DNA from: Sipunculus nudus
Taxonomy: Eukaryota > Annelida > Sipuncula > Golfingiida > Sipunculidae
DNA: 64,000 nt
Assembly: GCA_026874595.1 (NCBI GenBank)
Contig: CM049311.1
Location: forward strand, 6,425,676-6,489,675
Direction of reading: 5' to 3'
The notes below the pieces were generated by a model. It saw only the letters and a program-made list of their open reading frames with translations. It had not been told where the DNA came from and did no database searches. Shown here piece after piece: positions 47,280 to 59,879 of the stretch (position 1 is its first letter; each line of letters opens with the position of its first letter). The translations under genes and the position numbers were made by a program.

Positions 47280-47339
47280 ATGTCGTTGCTGGAGTTGTGG
47301 TGGGAGCAACAGTTGCAGCTTGTGTTGTAGTCGAAGCTA
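47280..47339 (-). CDS. Candidate 60 nt exon encoding a Thr/Ala-rich linker
   Basis: On the minus strand TTATTCTTCAG precedes position 47339 and GTAAGG follows 47280, a good acceptor and a near-ideal donor 60 nt apart. One phase reads ASTTTQAATVAPTTTPATT, using varied Thr codons (ACT, ACA, ACC, ACG). This fits a mucin-like O-glycosylated spacer in a secreted or cell-surface protein. The exon begins with two bases and ends with one base of split codons, so it is a symmetric 1-1 exon, the class commonly shuffled among extracellular proteins. No adjoining exon could be identified with confidence, so the gene identity is unknown. A chance match is possible given its size. Confidence 0.4.
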
Positions 47340-47937
47340 CTGAAGAATAATGTACATATCAACATATAAGGCGATTTCCAACAAAACATCCTACATATGG
47401 TGGGATTAATAATTCAGTATCAAAGCTAGTATATTTTATGTACATTTAGCAGTAATCACTTTTCTTGCAGTAATACACGAATATTATCACAAGGTGACAT
47501 ACGAACCCTCTATTGGCCACTAGACGGACATACACAGCGATAATACAGTAAATTCGTTACTGGCATGACATCAGGTTGCTTCAAACAATGGCATCAAATG
47601 AAAAAAAAAAACAAAAAAACTCGCAAAGCATGTATGGGACCTTAAGGATCAACAACTGAGCTTCATTATCACCTGGTCCATAATCCGGCAAATCGAACAC
47701 ATTTCAAAACGCAATGGAACACATTCCAATGCAACTTATGCGCAGACGAAAAAAATATCATTATAATGATTAAAAAATAACATTTTTAAAACAAACGCTC
47801 AGAAATAATACCCTCGCCTTCTTGGAGCAAAGACACCGAACAGTACGAAACAAAAACGTTAAAACCTGAACCACACCACCTCGATATTATGTCCCCAGTT
47901 GTGCCTATAAAGCTACACGGGCAGCAGTGACCTGAAT

Positions 47938-47938
<1 letters not shown>
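47340..47938. other. No recognisable gene
   Basis: AT-rich sequence upstream of the candidate Thr-rich exon in its own orientation. No further exon of that gene was recognised. Confidence 0.5.
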
Positions 47939-47978
<40 letters not shown>

Positions 47979-47987
47979 TATATATAG
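47939..47987. repeat. (TA)n microsatellite
   Basis: A TA run with an AAATA and a GATA interruption near its right end. It lies about 100 bases before the 48 bp array. Confidence 0.93.
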
Positions 47988-48084
47988 ATATATATTTCTT
48001 GTTTCGGTGTATGGAGATACTTTGTGCCTTATGACTGTCGAATGTATGTATTTTTTATGTATATATATCTTATTTTGTTTGTAC

Positions 48085-50800
48085 TGCATGTCCTGCCCCT
48101 CTAATGTAAATGACACATGTCGGAGTGACCACTGAATGTTCAGCTTCCCTAATGTAAATGACACATGTTTGTGTGGCCAATGCATGTTCTGCCCCTCTTA
48201 TGATAATGACACATGTTGGAGTGGTCAATGCATGTTCTGCCCCTGTTATGATAATGACACATGTTGGAGTGGCCAATGCATGTTCTGCCCCTCTAATGTT
48301 AATGACGCATGTTGGAGTGACCACTGCATGTTCTGCCCCTCTTATGTTAATGATACATGTTGGAGTGACCACTGAATTTTCTGCTTCCCTAATGTAAATG
48401 ACACATGTTTGTGTGGCCAATGCATGTTCTGCCCCTCTTATGATAATGACACATGTTGGAGTGGCCAATGCATGTTCTGCCCCTCTAATGTTAATGACAC
48501 ATGTTGGAGTGACCACTGCATGTTCTGCCCCTCTAATGTTAATGATACATGTTGGAGTGACCACTGAATGTTCTGCTTCCCTAATGTAAATGACACATGT
48601 TTGTGTGGCCAATGCATGTTCTACCCCTCTTATGATAATCACACATGTTGGAGTGGCCAATGCATGTTTTGTCCATCTTATGATAATGGCACTGTTTGAG
48701 TGGCCAATGCATGTTTTGTCCATCTTATGATAATGACACAAGTTTGAGTGGCCAATGCATGTTTTGTCCTTTTAATGATAGTGACACATCTTGGAGTGGC
48801 CAATGCATGTTTTGTCCTTTAAATGATAGTGACACATCTTGGAATGGTCAATGCATGTTTTGTCCCTCTAATGATAATGACACATGTTTGAGTGGCCAAT
48901 GTATGTTTTGTCCCTCTTATGATAATGACACATGTTGGAGTGGCCAATGCATGTTCTGCCCCTCTTATGATAATGACACATGATTGAATGGCCAATGCAT
49001 GTTTTGTCCATTTATGATAATGACACATGTTGGAGTGGCCAATGCATGTTCTGCCCCTCTTATGATAATGACACATGATTGAGTGGCCAATGCATGTTTT
49101 GTCCCTCTTATGATAATGACACATGTTGGAGTGGTCAATGCAAGTTTTGTCCATAATATGATAATGACACACGTTGGAGTGGCCAATGCATGTTTTGTCC
49201 CTCTTATGATAATGACACATGTTGGAGTGGCAAATGCATGTTTTGTCCCTTTTATGATAATGACACATGTTGGAGTGGCCAATGCATGTTCTGCCCCACT
49301 TATGATAATGACACATGTTGGAGTGGCCAATGCATGTTTTCTCCCTCTTATGATAATGACACATGATTGAGTGGCCAATCCATGTTCTATCCCTCTTATG
49401 ATAATGACACATGTTTGAGTGGCCAATGCATGTTTTGTCCATTTATGATAATGACACATGTTGGAGTGGCCAATGCATGTTCTGCCCCTCTTATGATAAT
49501 GACACATGATTGAGTGGCCAATGCATGTTTTGTCCCTCTTATGATAATGACACATGTTGGAGTGGTCAATGCAAGTTTTGTCCATAATATGATAATGACA
49601 CACGTTGGAGTGGCCAATGCATGTTTTGTCCCTCTTATGATAATGACACATGTTGGAGTGGCAAATGCATGTTTTGTCCCTTTTATGATAATGACACATG
49701 TTGGAGTGGCCAATGCATGTTCTGCCCCACTTATGATAATGACACATGTTGGAGTGGCCAATGCATGTTTTCTCCCTCTTATGATAATGACACATGATTG
49801 AGTGGCCAATCCATGTTCTATCCCTCTTATGATAATGACACATGTTTGAGTGGCCAATGCATGTTTTGTCCATTTATGATAATGACACATGTTGGAGTGG
49901 CCAATGCATGTTCTGCCCCTCTTATGATAATGACACATGATTGAGTGGCCAATGCATGTTTTGTCCCTCTTATGATAATGACACATGTTGGAGTGGTCAA
50001 TGCAAGTTTTGTCCATCATATGATAATGACACACGTTGGAGTGGCCAATGCATGTTTTGTACCTCTTATGATAATGACACATGTTTGAGTGGCCAATGCA
50101 TGTTTTGTCCCTCTTATGATAATGACACACGTTGGAGTGGCCAATGCATGTTTTGTCCCTCTTTTGATAATGACACATGTTTCAATGGCCAATGCATGTT
50201 TTGTCCCTTTTATGATAATGACACATGTTGGAGTGGCCAATGCATGTTCTGCCCCTCTTATGATAATGACACATGTTGGAGTGGCCAATGCATGTTCTGC
50301 CCCACTTATGATAATGACACATGTTTGAGTGGCCAATGCATGTTTTGTCCATAATATGATAATGACACATGTTGGAGTGGCCAATGCATGTTTTGTCCGT
50401 CTTATGATAATGACACATGTTGGAGTGGCCAATGCATGTTCTGCCCCTCTTACGATAATGACACATGTTGGAGTGGCCAATGCATGTTCTGTCCCTTTTA
50501 TGATAATGACACATGTTGGAGTGGCCAATGCATGTTTTGTCCCTCCTATGATAATGACACATGTTGGAGTGGCCAATGGATGTTTTGTCCCTCTTATGAT
50601 AATGACACATGTTGGAGTGGCCAATGCATGTTTTGTCCCTTTTATGATAATGACACACGTTGGAGTGGCCAATGCATGTTTTGTCCCTCTTATGATAATG
50701 ACACATTTTGGAGTGGCCAATGCATGTTTTGTCCCTTTTATGATAATGACACATGTTGGAGGGGCCAATGCATGTTTGTCCCTCTTATGATAATGACATA
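48085..50800. repeat. 48 bp minisatellite array, about 57 copies
   Basis: Units are built from ATGATAATGACACATGTTGG, AGTGGCCAATGCATG and TTTTGTCCCTCTT (48 bp in total). Because 48 is a multiple of three and the consensus lacks stops in four frames, it yields repetitive open frames: plus YDNDTCWSGQCMFCPS and MIMTHVGVANACFVPL, minus MCHYHKRDKTCIGHSN and VIIIRGTKHALATPTC. The left part (48085-48620) has a variant family with GTAAATGACACATGTTTGTG. The Cys-rich plus frame looks protein-like, but frames are repeatedly broken, no exon signals flank them and the other three frames are equally open. I call it non-coding. Confidence 0.95.
49011..50050. repeat. 431 bp higher-order repeat in the 48 bp array
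   Basis: The block 49011-49441 recurs at 49442-49872 in essentially the same variant order, including the single-base-short unit GTCCATTTATGATAATG, the ATAATATGATAATG variant and TTTTCTCCCTCTTATG. A partial third copy follows. The offset of 431 bp is nine 48 bp units minus one base, so each copy shifts the reading frame. Confidence 0.88.
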
Positions 50801-53744
50801 TTGTAAAATGGATTCAAAATGATTTTACATTTTTTTCTTACTATGTTTATTGAATCCGTGATAAGATGCCAGTGACATATGCTTTGATACAACTAAGTAT
50901 ATACCAACCAACTAGCGATACGTCCAGTGCTGCTGTGTTTAATATGAAGTTGTCATTATTTTTGATTTTATATTTAAGTTGCATATTAACCTAACAAGGT
51001 ATTAATTATTGTTGGTTCATACATCTATGTATTGATCGTGGTCGCCATTTCAATCAGATCCTGTTCCCTCTATTACACTCAAAGTTTTACCTTGGAGATC
51101 TTTGTTGTTGCATACATCTTATAAGATATTTTGTTATGCGCATGTTTTTATAATATTCTGTTCCTCGGAAGTAAACATTGAACAGGTTGCAACGCTTTAT
51201 GCTGTAACCGTTTCTTTGAATATTCATAGAAACCCCGCATTAACCTAAGCTAGATGAACATAGGATAACGGCAGGTAATTCCTTCAACTAATCTTCTCTT
51301 ATCTTAAGGTTTTATGCAAAGTATTAGGTGATGACCATTTGATTGGTCAGTGAGTAAAATTTTTCTGATGATCGACCATGCAGTGTCGTAATTTTGATGA
51401 GAAGAGGTGTGGCTTTTCCATATAAATTATGTGAGCAAAGTCTGTGTTTAATGACTTTATACTTAATTTTACAATATACACATTTGCTTACACACATTAT
51501 GAGTACATTTTATTCGCAGGAAATGAAAACCCTAAATATCGGTTAAATTGATTCTCTGTTCTATATGTGGTAAGCACAATTATACAATAAAACAGCAGAT
51601 TACTTCTGGTTAATGGAGGGTAGAGCTTAACCAATATGTACTGCTGATCAATCATAAATTCACATCGAATTTCCTGCACTGATTTAAAGGGTTGTAGCTC
51701 GATTAGATTTCTGTTTGTGAAGCTCGATTGATGTGTTATTTCTTGATTATACTGTAGGATTTACGTGCTTATTTTGCATTCTCAGTAAATCTTCAAGCTG
51801 TTTTGATAGACTTAATCGCCTCTATTCTAATTCAGCGCCACGTGACTACTAATCCAGGCACGACGTACTTCACCTTTTAGTTATGTACATGTCATCCACG
51901 TCGCTAAATTATCACAAAGAGGTCCTCGTAAGGCTCATTCACAAATAACTGTTTGGCACAGTTTCCACATTAAGCCTGCAGGGCGCTCACCCTGGATGTA
52001 GAGCTTCCGTGAAAAAAATAATCCCACTGTTCCTCGCTGAAGATTTGAGCTCACGACTTCCCAGCTTTTTGCCTTTTGTTTTGAAAAAAATATGCCCTTT
52101 GCTCTATCCCTACAACACAGAAGCCGGGTAGCAACTAAGTATTGTGTTTCATGAGACTAAAACATATGTGAGCATGCCTTTTTGGCAATCCTCCCTGTTG
52201 AAGGTTTTACAAAGGAACATACAGTCGGAACCATTTGTTTTTGAAATGGCTTTGACTTCGTTCCATAAACAGGTGAAATGGATCGAGGATCTGTCCTTTC
52301 CACTTGTTTTACATAGTTTCACTGACGTTGAATATCACTCAACATACATATTTGCCTACGTATAATGATAAAAAACATGCAATGGTAATTCAATAGGTCA
52401 TATCCTCTGCTCACCTATTCTGTAGTCTCTTTATCTTTTCTCTTTCATTTTTATGTCAAACTCCCTGCTCACTAAGTACATTCTGGTCTTTGCTTTATTT
52501 TATTTAAATTATTTGTAATTCATTGAATTAAGAAGAGAAGGTTATTCTTTAATTTGTGTACTATTAAATAATTAGAGTTTATGGATTGTCATGATATATT
52601 GTTCCGTGTATTAGTTCAGTTTACGGTTGTCAGGAGTCTAAAGACAAGTTCACTACTTTAATTTTACGGAATGTCTCCCTAGCATTTAGACATATGTCAG
52701 TATATGGTATCCAAAGATATAAATTACTATATGATCTTCATTTTGAAGATTTGTAGGTTGCTTCTCTGTATCGCATGCATGTGTATACATATTTGTAGAT
52801 ACCCAGTTCTTATGCTAAACATTATTTTAATCCTATAAACTAAAATTACATAATAATCACTTAATTTATGTCATAAAAAACACGTGTAGACTCTCTTACT
52901 AACAAAGTATGAACATTAAATTATAATTACGTAATGTATCAAATACATGGAATGTATAAAATCTCAACTCAAACATAAATGTTAGAATGTTGTTAAATTT
53001 AAAACAGCATCGGACAAGAGTTATCCATCAGTCCATTGACATCTTTTAACGGATTTATGAAAGGGCCACAAGAAAATGTAGCCTAACACTTTCCCATTTT
53101 ATTAAAACATTTAGCTTAATTTACTATAATAAAATTAAAAAAATATTAGAAAAAGTATACCGAAACAAATAAAGATTATATATTTTCCCAATAGGCCGAT
53201 ATTTTATCATTTTTTATAGAAGTACATGTATTATGTTACATGTATTTTATATCCGTTATTTACTTGCAAATTGCAAATTACAACTGATGTCCTACGTCTG
53301 GAAAACATAAATATTGTCAAAAATAAGTTTGTCCTTGCAGGCATGACATACATTATCTCAGGGTTGCAACCTATAAGATAATTTATCCCAATTATGAGTG
53401 TTTGACTGGAATTGTAGAGGGAATTTGTCAGGTAAGATGCCTTTGGGCAACATTTAAAAGAAGGAACAATTCAGCCCTTGTGTAGCATTATACAAAGCAA
53501 CGTTCGTTATCTGTCGTAACTAAATCAATTATTGGTCCGAAAAGAACAAGGTCAATATATACCACGTTGATGTCTAGCTGTCATTGTTTGCCCAGGTATA
53601 ATTTATATACATCCACTAATTGAATGATTTTCACTGGATTGTCCATGAATTTGATATGGTTTAAGATAATACGGTTTCATTCGTGGGGACGGTTTTCAGT
53701 GTTACAGAAAACTGATCGGTATGGAGTATACAGTGTATAATATA

Positions 53745-53781
<37 letters not shown>

Positions 53782-54057
53782 AAAAAGACTGTATAAAATT
53801 CAAATAAAACCAAGCATATCAAATTTATCAAGAAAAAAGAAAAAAAAAAAAACTTCGCGAACTTAAAGCCAACGAATGAAGCAAATATTTAAGCAATTCA
53901 TAACAGACATGGACACACACCTTGAGTACAGTAAAATATTTCAGCTACTGAGTTAACCAAAGTTAATCGTCATACAAAACCAGCTGAGCAAAGCCATATA
54001 ATTGCTTGAGCAAATATGATCACAGCAGTCAATATCTGCACCTGAAGAGTGCGTCTA
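50801..54057. other. No recognisable gene
   Basis: AT-rich unique-looking sequence. The segment 52010-52120 has faint tRNA-like boxes on the minus strand but is too degenerate to call. A TA run is listed separately. Short openings are unassigned. Confidence 0.55.
53745..53775. repeat. (TA)n microsatellite
   Basis: A TA run of about 30 bases within ATATACTATATATAT context. Confidence 0.92.
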
Positions 54058-54283
54058 AATTTTGTTAATTTTTATTTTTTTGTTCACTATTAAGAGGCCC
54101 TATTGGTTCGGATGGTAGGTTACGGTAATGTGTAAGGGTAGAGGAAACTGTAAGACCGGGAGGACAACACTGACCTTGGCCGACCCACTGCAACCCACTT
54201 TCACAGCCACGTCAAGAATCGAACCAACGTTGCTAGCTCATAAAGCCGAGCGTGATACCACTCGATTTTCCAGGCCCCTACTA
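54058..54283 (-). mobile_element. tRNA-derived SINE with A-rich tail
   Basis: Reading the minus strand from 54283, GGGGCCTGG starts a tRNA-like head with A-box region CGAGTGGTATCACGCTCGGC (from 54264) and a near-perfect B box GGTTCGATTC (54225-54216). GAGCTAGCAACGTTGG lies between, in the style of a leucine or serine tRNA. The body includes GGGTCGGCCAAGGTCAGTG and CCTCCCGGTCTTACAG. It ends in an A-rich tail (AACAAAAAAATAAAAATTAA on the minus strand, about 54077-54058). Its head differs from that of the SINE at 12240-12536, so at least two SINE families are present. Confidence 0.72.
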
Positions 54284-57200
54284 CTACATTTATGTTCTTT
54301 TCAGTGTACCTATATATATAGAGTCAAACATCTGCATCATTGGTACTTACAGACAAATCAAAATACCTGTAATTTTTGTGATATTTGATGATATAATATA
54401 AGCTTTTATTAAACATAAATGTGTATAATCCTCGGAATCTAAGAACTAGATGTGTTAGAAATTAACTCTTTCACTAAATAAAATATATAATATTATTAAA
54501 GTATAGCCCATAATTATTTATTTCAACTCATTATTGATTGCTTAGAAATTCTTTGTGAAAACATGTTTTTTTTAGAAAGAGACATTCAGTTTTCTTCACC
54601 AGAGATATTAGTTCCTAACAATGATGTTTAATGATATTTAGGCTACAGCAGTGTGCCGAGGGTCCCTGTCCAGTGTCTGTTGTAGCAAATCTAACGAGAT
54701 GACATAATTTGTAAGTACATTTACCCCACAACCCCATCCCCTCCCCTCCAACATACACACAAACTCCCTCTGAGTATGTTACGTTTCCAATTCTTTGCCA
54801 CCTGTAGCCCATTCACTTATAATTAACCTTGTGTCAAATCGGTTACTTTAATGAGTGTCGATCTTTGTGATATCTTGCATGATCTTGCATCATCTTGAAG
54901 GAGGTGCCCACTAGGAGAGATGTCTTCATTCATGGATGAAAGGACTGGTCATGTGATTACTAGCAATTCGTCTCGATTAATGAAACCATGAGGATGCGCT
55001 TATTAGGTTTAAGTTGCTTATTAAGTGAAACATAAATAAACAAATTCTACTATTGTATCAACGTGATTGGATCAGGAGATTCCTATTAAGATTGTTTCGA
55101 AAATCAAAGGTTTACTGACTGCAGATTATCGGGGAAATAGTGATTCTAATCCAGACAACTTCTATGTTTGTCAATTGTCCACTGCATTTATTATTAATGA
55201 GCTTCCTGGCAAACTAACGAAACAAACTGGTTACATAAAAAAATATACCTGAAACAACAATGAGAAACAACATTTACTTTTAAAACTGCTTTCATGTTTT
55301 GTTAAATATTTTCAGCGTTTCCTCGTGTTGGTTGTGGATTATGTAGAGCTAAGTCCATATTTTGGTTATTACTAAGGAAACGAAAGAATAATAATCAGCT
55401 ATCAATATCTGGAAATGTTAAAACAAATTATTCATTTTGTGGCTTTTCCTTTGATGTATTATTCACCACGGCATGTTCTGGTGTGGGTACAGGGGACGTC
55501 GTCATATAAGGGCATTGACCGTCATACAGGGTGTAGAAGATTTGGTCTTAGTGACAGAAATGGCCAAAGCAATGGTGACATTGACTTTGATTTATGTGTT
55601 ATTCAAGGTGTTGGAGACAGATGAAGTTAATGAATTGATATAAATGTTTTTTATCGATATCCATAGCTGTATTCCCATTGGAAGGCAGTGAATTTCAAAC
55701 AAAGATGTACACGCAGGTGAAAGGTAACAGGAGTGTAGGAGATGTTACATACATAAAATATTACACATAAATACAAAGTGCATGCTTCACTCAATCTGCT
55801 TATTATTTGTAATCTTTTGAACGTTATTATCTTCATTTAATATGCAAATCAAGGAAATTCAATGCAAATTTCCTTGTAACTGTAATTGTCAATTGCCTGG
55901 TCTATTCTTTATTCAAAGAGTTTTTCTTTGTGTATTCGCTACACAAGCCTGGGATAAAAAGGGTACAACCTTTGAAAAGGAGATGAATCAATCAATATCC
56001 GGGGGTGAAGGGAATGTCTATTTAATAATGCAGCCTTGCATAATTGTGTATTAATCTAAATCTAATCTGTATAATTTGCGCCATTGATGGAGCAGACTGA
56101 GATTAGATTTATGCATATCATCTACGAAATTTATGAACGGTTTAGATCTTCGTCCATAGATAAATGAAGGTGCATAAGGATTCATTGAAATTCATTCAAA
56201 TATTTTACATGATAAAAAAAACATGTATTTCTGAATTAACCCCATTTGAACAGGCTTTATGAATGACAGGTTGTTATTGACATGACATATTTTTTATTAA
56301 AAAATGCATATCGTGTGCATTAATTTTAATCTGAAATTTTATATTCTATCAGTTTCTTTCATGTAATTGGCATATTATATGGATGAGATTTATATCTATA
56401 AGCATGTACACTTGAATCCGTTATCGAAATTGTATTGCAAATGAAAACTGATGCACGGGTACATGGGTAAGTGACGTCTTCACGGAAAGCTAGGGGACAT
56501 TGTTTTGCTTTCTGAGCACTTACATATACGTAAACAACACGAATTTCTGTTGAACTACCAGTCATGTGTCATTATAATAACTTCCTTCTCATAACTGAAT
56601 TTTATAAAGTATCGATACGTTTATGCTGGTAAACAATCAGTAATGGGTTACAAGAATGACTACCGTTTCTCCTCGTGTCCTCTTTTGTAAAAAAATGAAC
56701 TTTTATTAAAAAAGAATTTTTTCTTTTAAACTTTGAAAATAATAGGGCATTGGCTCTTGTGGCTGATTCAAAATAACAACTGAGTGCGTGACTCGCCAAT
56801 GGTATATCCAGGAAGCTGACATCAGATCGGAGATGCTCTAGTAGTTAGCATTCAGTGCAGGTGCAAACCATTTTAAACGTAAAAGGTATAATAAGTATCA
56901 GTTTTAATTCTAACAAATTAAGTTTGAAAGCAATAAGTTACTTATTTAGGTGTAACATTATAAGGTAACATTAATGTAAACCTGATATCTGATATCTTTA
57001 TATCCTGGTGTACACCTACACTCATATTTTGTTGGACTACCAAGCTTCCCCGTATTCGGCATGCGCCATTCCAATATGGGAAGCGGCTATTCATTAAGCA
57101 GCGGAGATGACTGAACGTCTGGGTTTGCGTCATTCGTCCAATCTGACAATTAAGCTAGCGTTTCAAATAGTGCCTACGCGGCACGTATAATAACGAGCTT

Positions 57201-57933
57201 ACTTGTATGCTACTAGAAAACGGACCCCCGCATGCTGTATGTAAAGAGCCGCATGATTAAAACAGTCATTTATTTAAGGAATACTCCATCACTGACGTCA
57301 ATGTCTGGAATTCCGTTACCATGCGTAGGCTTTTACATTGAGCGATCGAAATGTGCTGCATGAACATACGCATGTACGCATACTTACTGATACGCGTTCA
57401 AGGAATCAATCCCAGAGAAAACGATGTATCAAGTTCCTAGCTGCACACGTATACGTACGACATGACGTATACTGAATGCTACTTTCGGGATGTTATGTTT
57501 CTTGAAACAATTCATATGTAGGGATTCGGCTTTAACTTAGATGGCATGGTTTATTTAATATTCATAATATGTTTCATCATATATTTTTTTTTATCTGTAG
57601 CTCTTGGATAATGTATTACCATCCTACTGCAAGGTGTAGATATATACCACATGCTCAAAATTTTGGGCAATCATACCGAGAAATTCTGTTGAACAAAATC
57701 CTGACACAAAAATCAAATACCTTAATTCAATAAATCTTATTTTTTGTAAATTTTTTATATAGGTCCCCACCGCTGCAAAGATCCCGATGACAATGATTTA
57801 ATAAATAAATCAAAGAAAATTAATATATTTTTGAAATTTCTTTATAACTGCAAACATTTCTACACAATAATTGTGCTCTGTATAACAGAATAACCTATTT
57901 GTTTCGAAAACTAGTTTTTAGGGGCAACGTTTT

Positions 57934-57936
<3 letters not shown>

Positions 57937-57986
<50 letters not shown>
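57937..57986. repeat. (TA)n microsatellite
   Basis: A TA run of about 50 bases. Confidence 0.95.
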
Positions 57987-57989
<3 letters not shown>

Positions 57990-58332
57990 TATCTCTGTGT
58001 ATTGGCATGTATTCTATTTTTAGGCAACTCCCTTAACGTGCAGTGTTATTTTATTCACTGTATCTTCTGGTCACTCACTAGTTTAATCTCCTGATATCCA
58101 GCTAGTTTTCCTTTTCGTAATTCTAATGGTTGACGACAGATCTGTCGCTTCTACATAAAGATCCTATAATCAGAGATGCTGGTTATGTCTCCCGTGATGT
58201 GCAATAAAAAAATGTCTCCCTTGGTTTTTTCAGTGCCATTGTATGTCGTCGTCGCCATCAGTCGTCGTCATATTACTTTCATGAAATGTGAAACATACTT
58301 TTCTACCCAAATCTGTGAGAGTTCGAAAAAAG

Positions 58333-58360
58333 ATGACCTTGACCTTGATATTCAAGGTCA
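58333..58360. repeat. Inverted TCAAGGTCA motif
   Basis: TGACCTTGA, TAT, TCAAGGTCA forms a perfect 9-base inverted repeat at 58340-58360, with a further TGACCT immediately upstream at 58334. TCAAGGTCA matches the extended half-site of ERR/NR5A-type nuclear receptors. Function is not shown, and similar motifs may be part of dispersed repeats. Confidence 0.5.
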
Positions 58361-59442
58361 AATCCAAAATATAACATTTATGTGAACACCCTGACCTAAG
58401 TATTGATAATTGGTGCAGAATTTTTCCTCAATTCAATGTACTTTACGTGAACCGTATGTAGGAGCCTATAAAAGCACTGTAGTGCAAAAAAATATAACCG
58501 TAAGAAAATTGCTAATATAATACAAACAGGTGTTCTTTAAGTAAACTCTCTGTTCGTTATTCTGAGAAAGCGGGAATCAGCTGCATTACTAGTACATCAG
58601 AACTGCACATGTTAGTAGTGTGCTTTTATAAATCAAATGAAATGATGTATTAATATTCACACAATTATAATTTGCTCCTAGCAACAGCAGAAATAGCTGC
58701 GGTTACATTTGATCAGTTGTATTCACTCTTATGACCCATGCGGTATATTTGTGGCATTTCATTCTAGAACACTGATTCCATATACTGAGACTCCGACAAT
58801 TACACTTTAATATTATATGTTCACTGTGTCTCATTACGTTACGTGGTAATTCCAATAAGTTTTACAGTTTTTATTTCTTTTAAATTATATTTTACTGATA
58901 TTCCCTTATCAGATGAGCAATATTTTAATTTTTATAATCGTCAGGTCTTATTTTTCATGATGAATAGCGGAGCCAGCGCCCGAGAGCGATATAAGCATTT
59001 TTGCTAAGCTGACAATATTTTTATCTGTAGAGTAGTAATAATTTTTTTTCGTTCATCGTCCATCAACACGTTATGTTTGGAAACAATTAAAGCTACGAAT
59101 CCAATATTCAAATTCGTGCCAAATACAAAACTGGGTCAGTGTCACTTTCATCACCCAGCAATTAAGGGGAAATTTAGGGATTTTCCCTTTTAGGACTATA
59201 ATTACACTTTAATACTGCCTTATATCAAACGTAGTGGTGCTGTCGTGTTCATCTTCAGTAAATGTATTCTTCTATATATATGTACCTGCTTAGAAAAGGT
59301 AATTTTTAATAATAAGTAAATGATCGGAACATTAGGTACCTTATCAAAATAGCAAGACATATTTCATCATTTCACATTGTTACTGTTAAAGCTAGAAACA
59401 TTTTCATGGATATAACTCTATTTAGTCAAGATTTAATTGCAA

Positions 59443-59654
59443 ATGCGGATCCGGGGGAAGGGGCTCAAGGGGGTCCTGACCCCCCCCCCCCCCTTTCCTC
59501 TTTTGAGCCGAAACAACCTTTGTTTTAGGGTTTCAAACCAAATTTTACAACCCTGACCCCCTCCTTCCCGGACCAGTGGACATTTTTTAAAGTTTTCTTT
59601 CAGTCTACCTAGGCGTGCCCCCCCCCCCCTTTCCAAATCCTTGATCCGCCCCTG
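59443..59654. mobile_element. Candidate hAT-like MITE of about 212 bp
   Basis: The left end ATGCGGATCCGGGGGAAGGGG-type sequence is mirrored at the right, where the minus strand reads CAGGGGCGGATCAAGG then GGAAAGGGGGGGG. Flanking AATTGCAA (59435-59442) and AATTGTAT (59655-59662) look like a diverged 8 bp target duplication, the length used by hAT transposons. The interior has two C homopolymers and no coding capacity. Confidence 0.5.
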
Positions 59655-59815
59655 AATTGTATGCCAGAAATTAGACTTTTGTACTCTTGCGACCTTTATA
59701 GTAAATCTGGAATTTGAACAGAATTAATTATAAATATAGCGTTAATTCAAATTTAAATACCTTGTGATACATAAATGTATTGTGTAAATCAGTTGCATTC
59801 AGTGGTGGAGACCCA

Positions 59816-59879
59816 TCGGGCTTATTATCAACGTTTCATTCCTTAACTCGGGCTTATTATCAACGTTTCATTCCTTTAC
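59816..59879. repeat. 32 bp tandem duplication
   Basis: TCGGGCTTATTATCAACGTT plus TCATTCCTT occurs at 59816 and again at 59848, differing only at the last few bases. Confidence 0.9.

Larger units (their letters stand above)
54284..59442. other. No recognisable gene
   Basis: A 5 kb AT-rich stretch. It holds a small fragment resembling the pogo-like terminus near 54900 (GGAGGTGCCCACTAGGAG), a TA run and a TGACCTT inverted motif listed below. Openings up to about 70 codons are unassigned. Confidence 0.55.

Noticed and set aside
19282-50800. CRISPR array
   Set aside because: The repeats are directly contiguous, with no unique spacers of constant length, and the context is eukaryotic retroelement DNA.
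48696-50822. Cys-rich repeat protein in the 48 bp array
   Set aside because: The CMFCPS pattern is attractive, but three other frames are equally open, and the 431 bp superunit shifts the frame each cycle.
52010-52120. Third tRNA-derived SINE
   Set aside because: Only faint box similarity (GAGCTCAAATC) without a convincing A box or tail.
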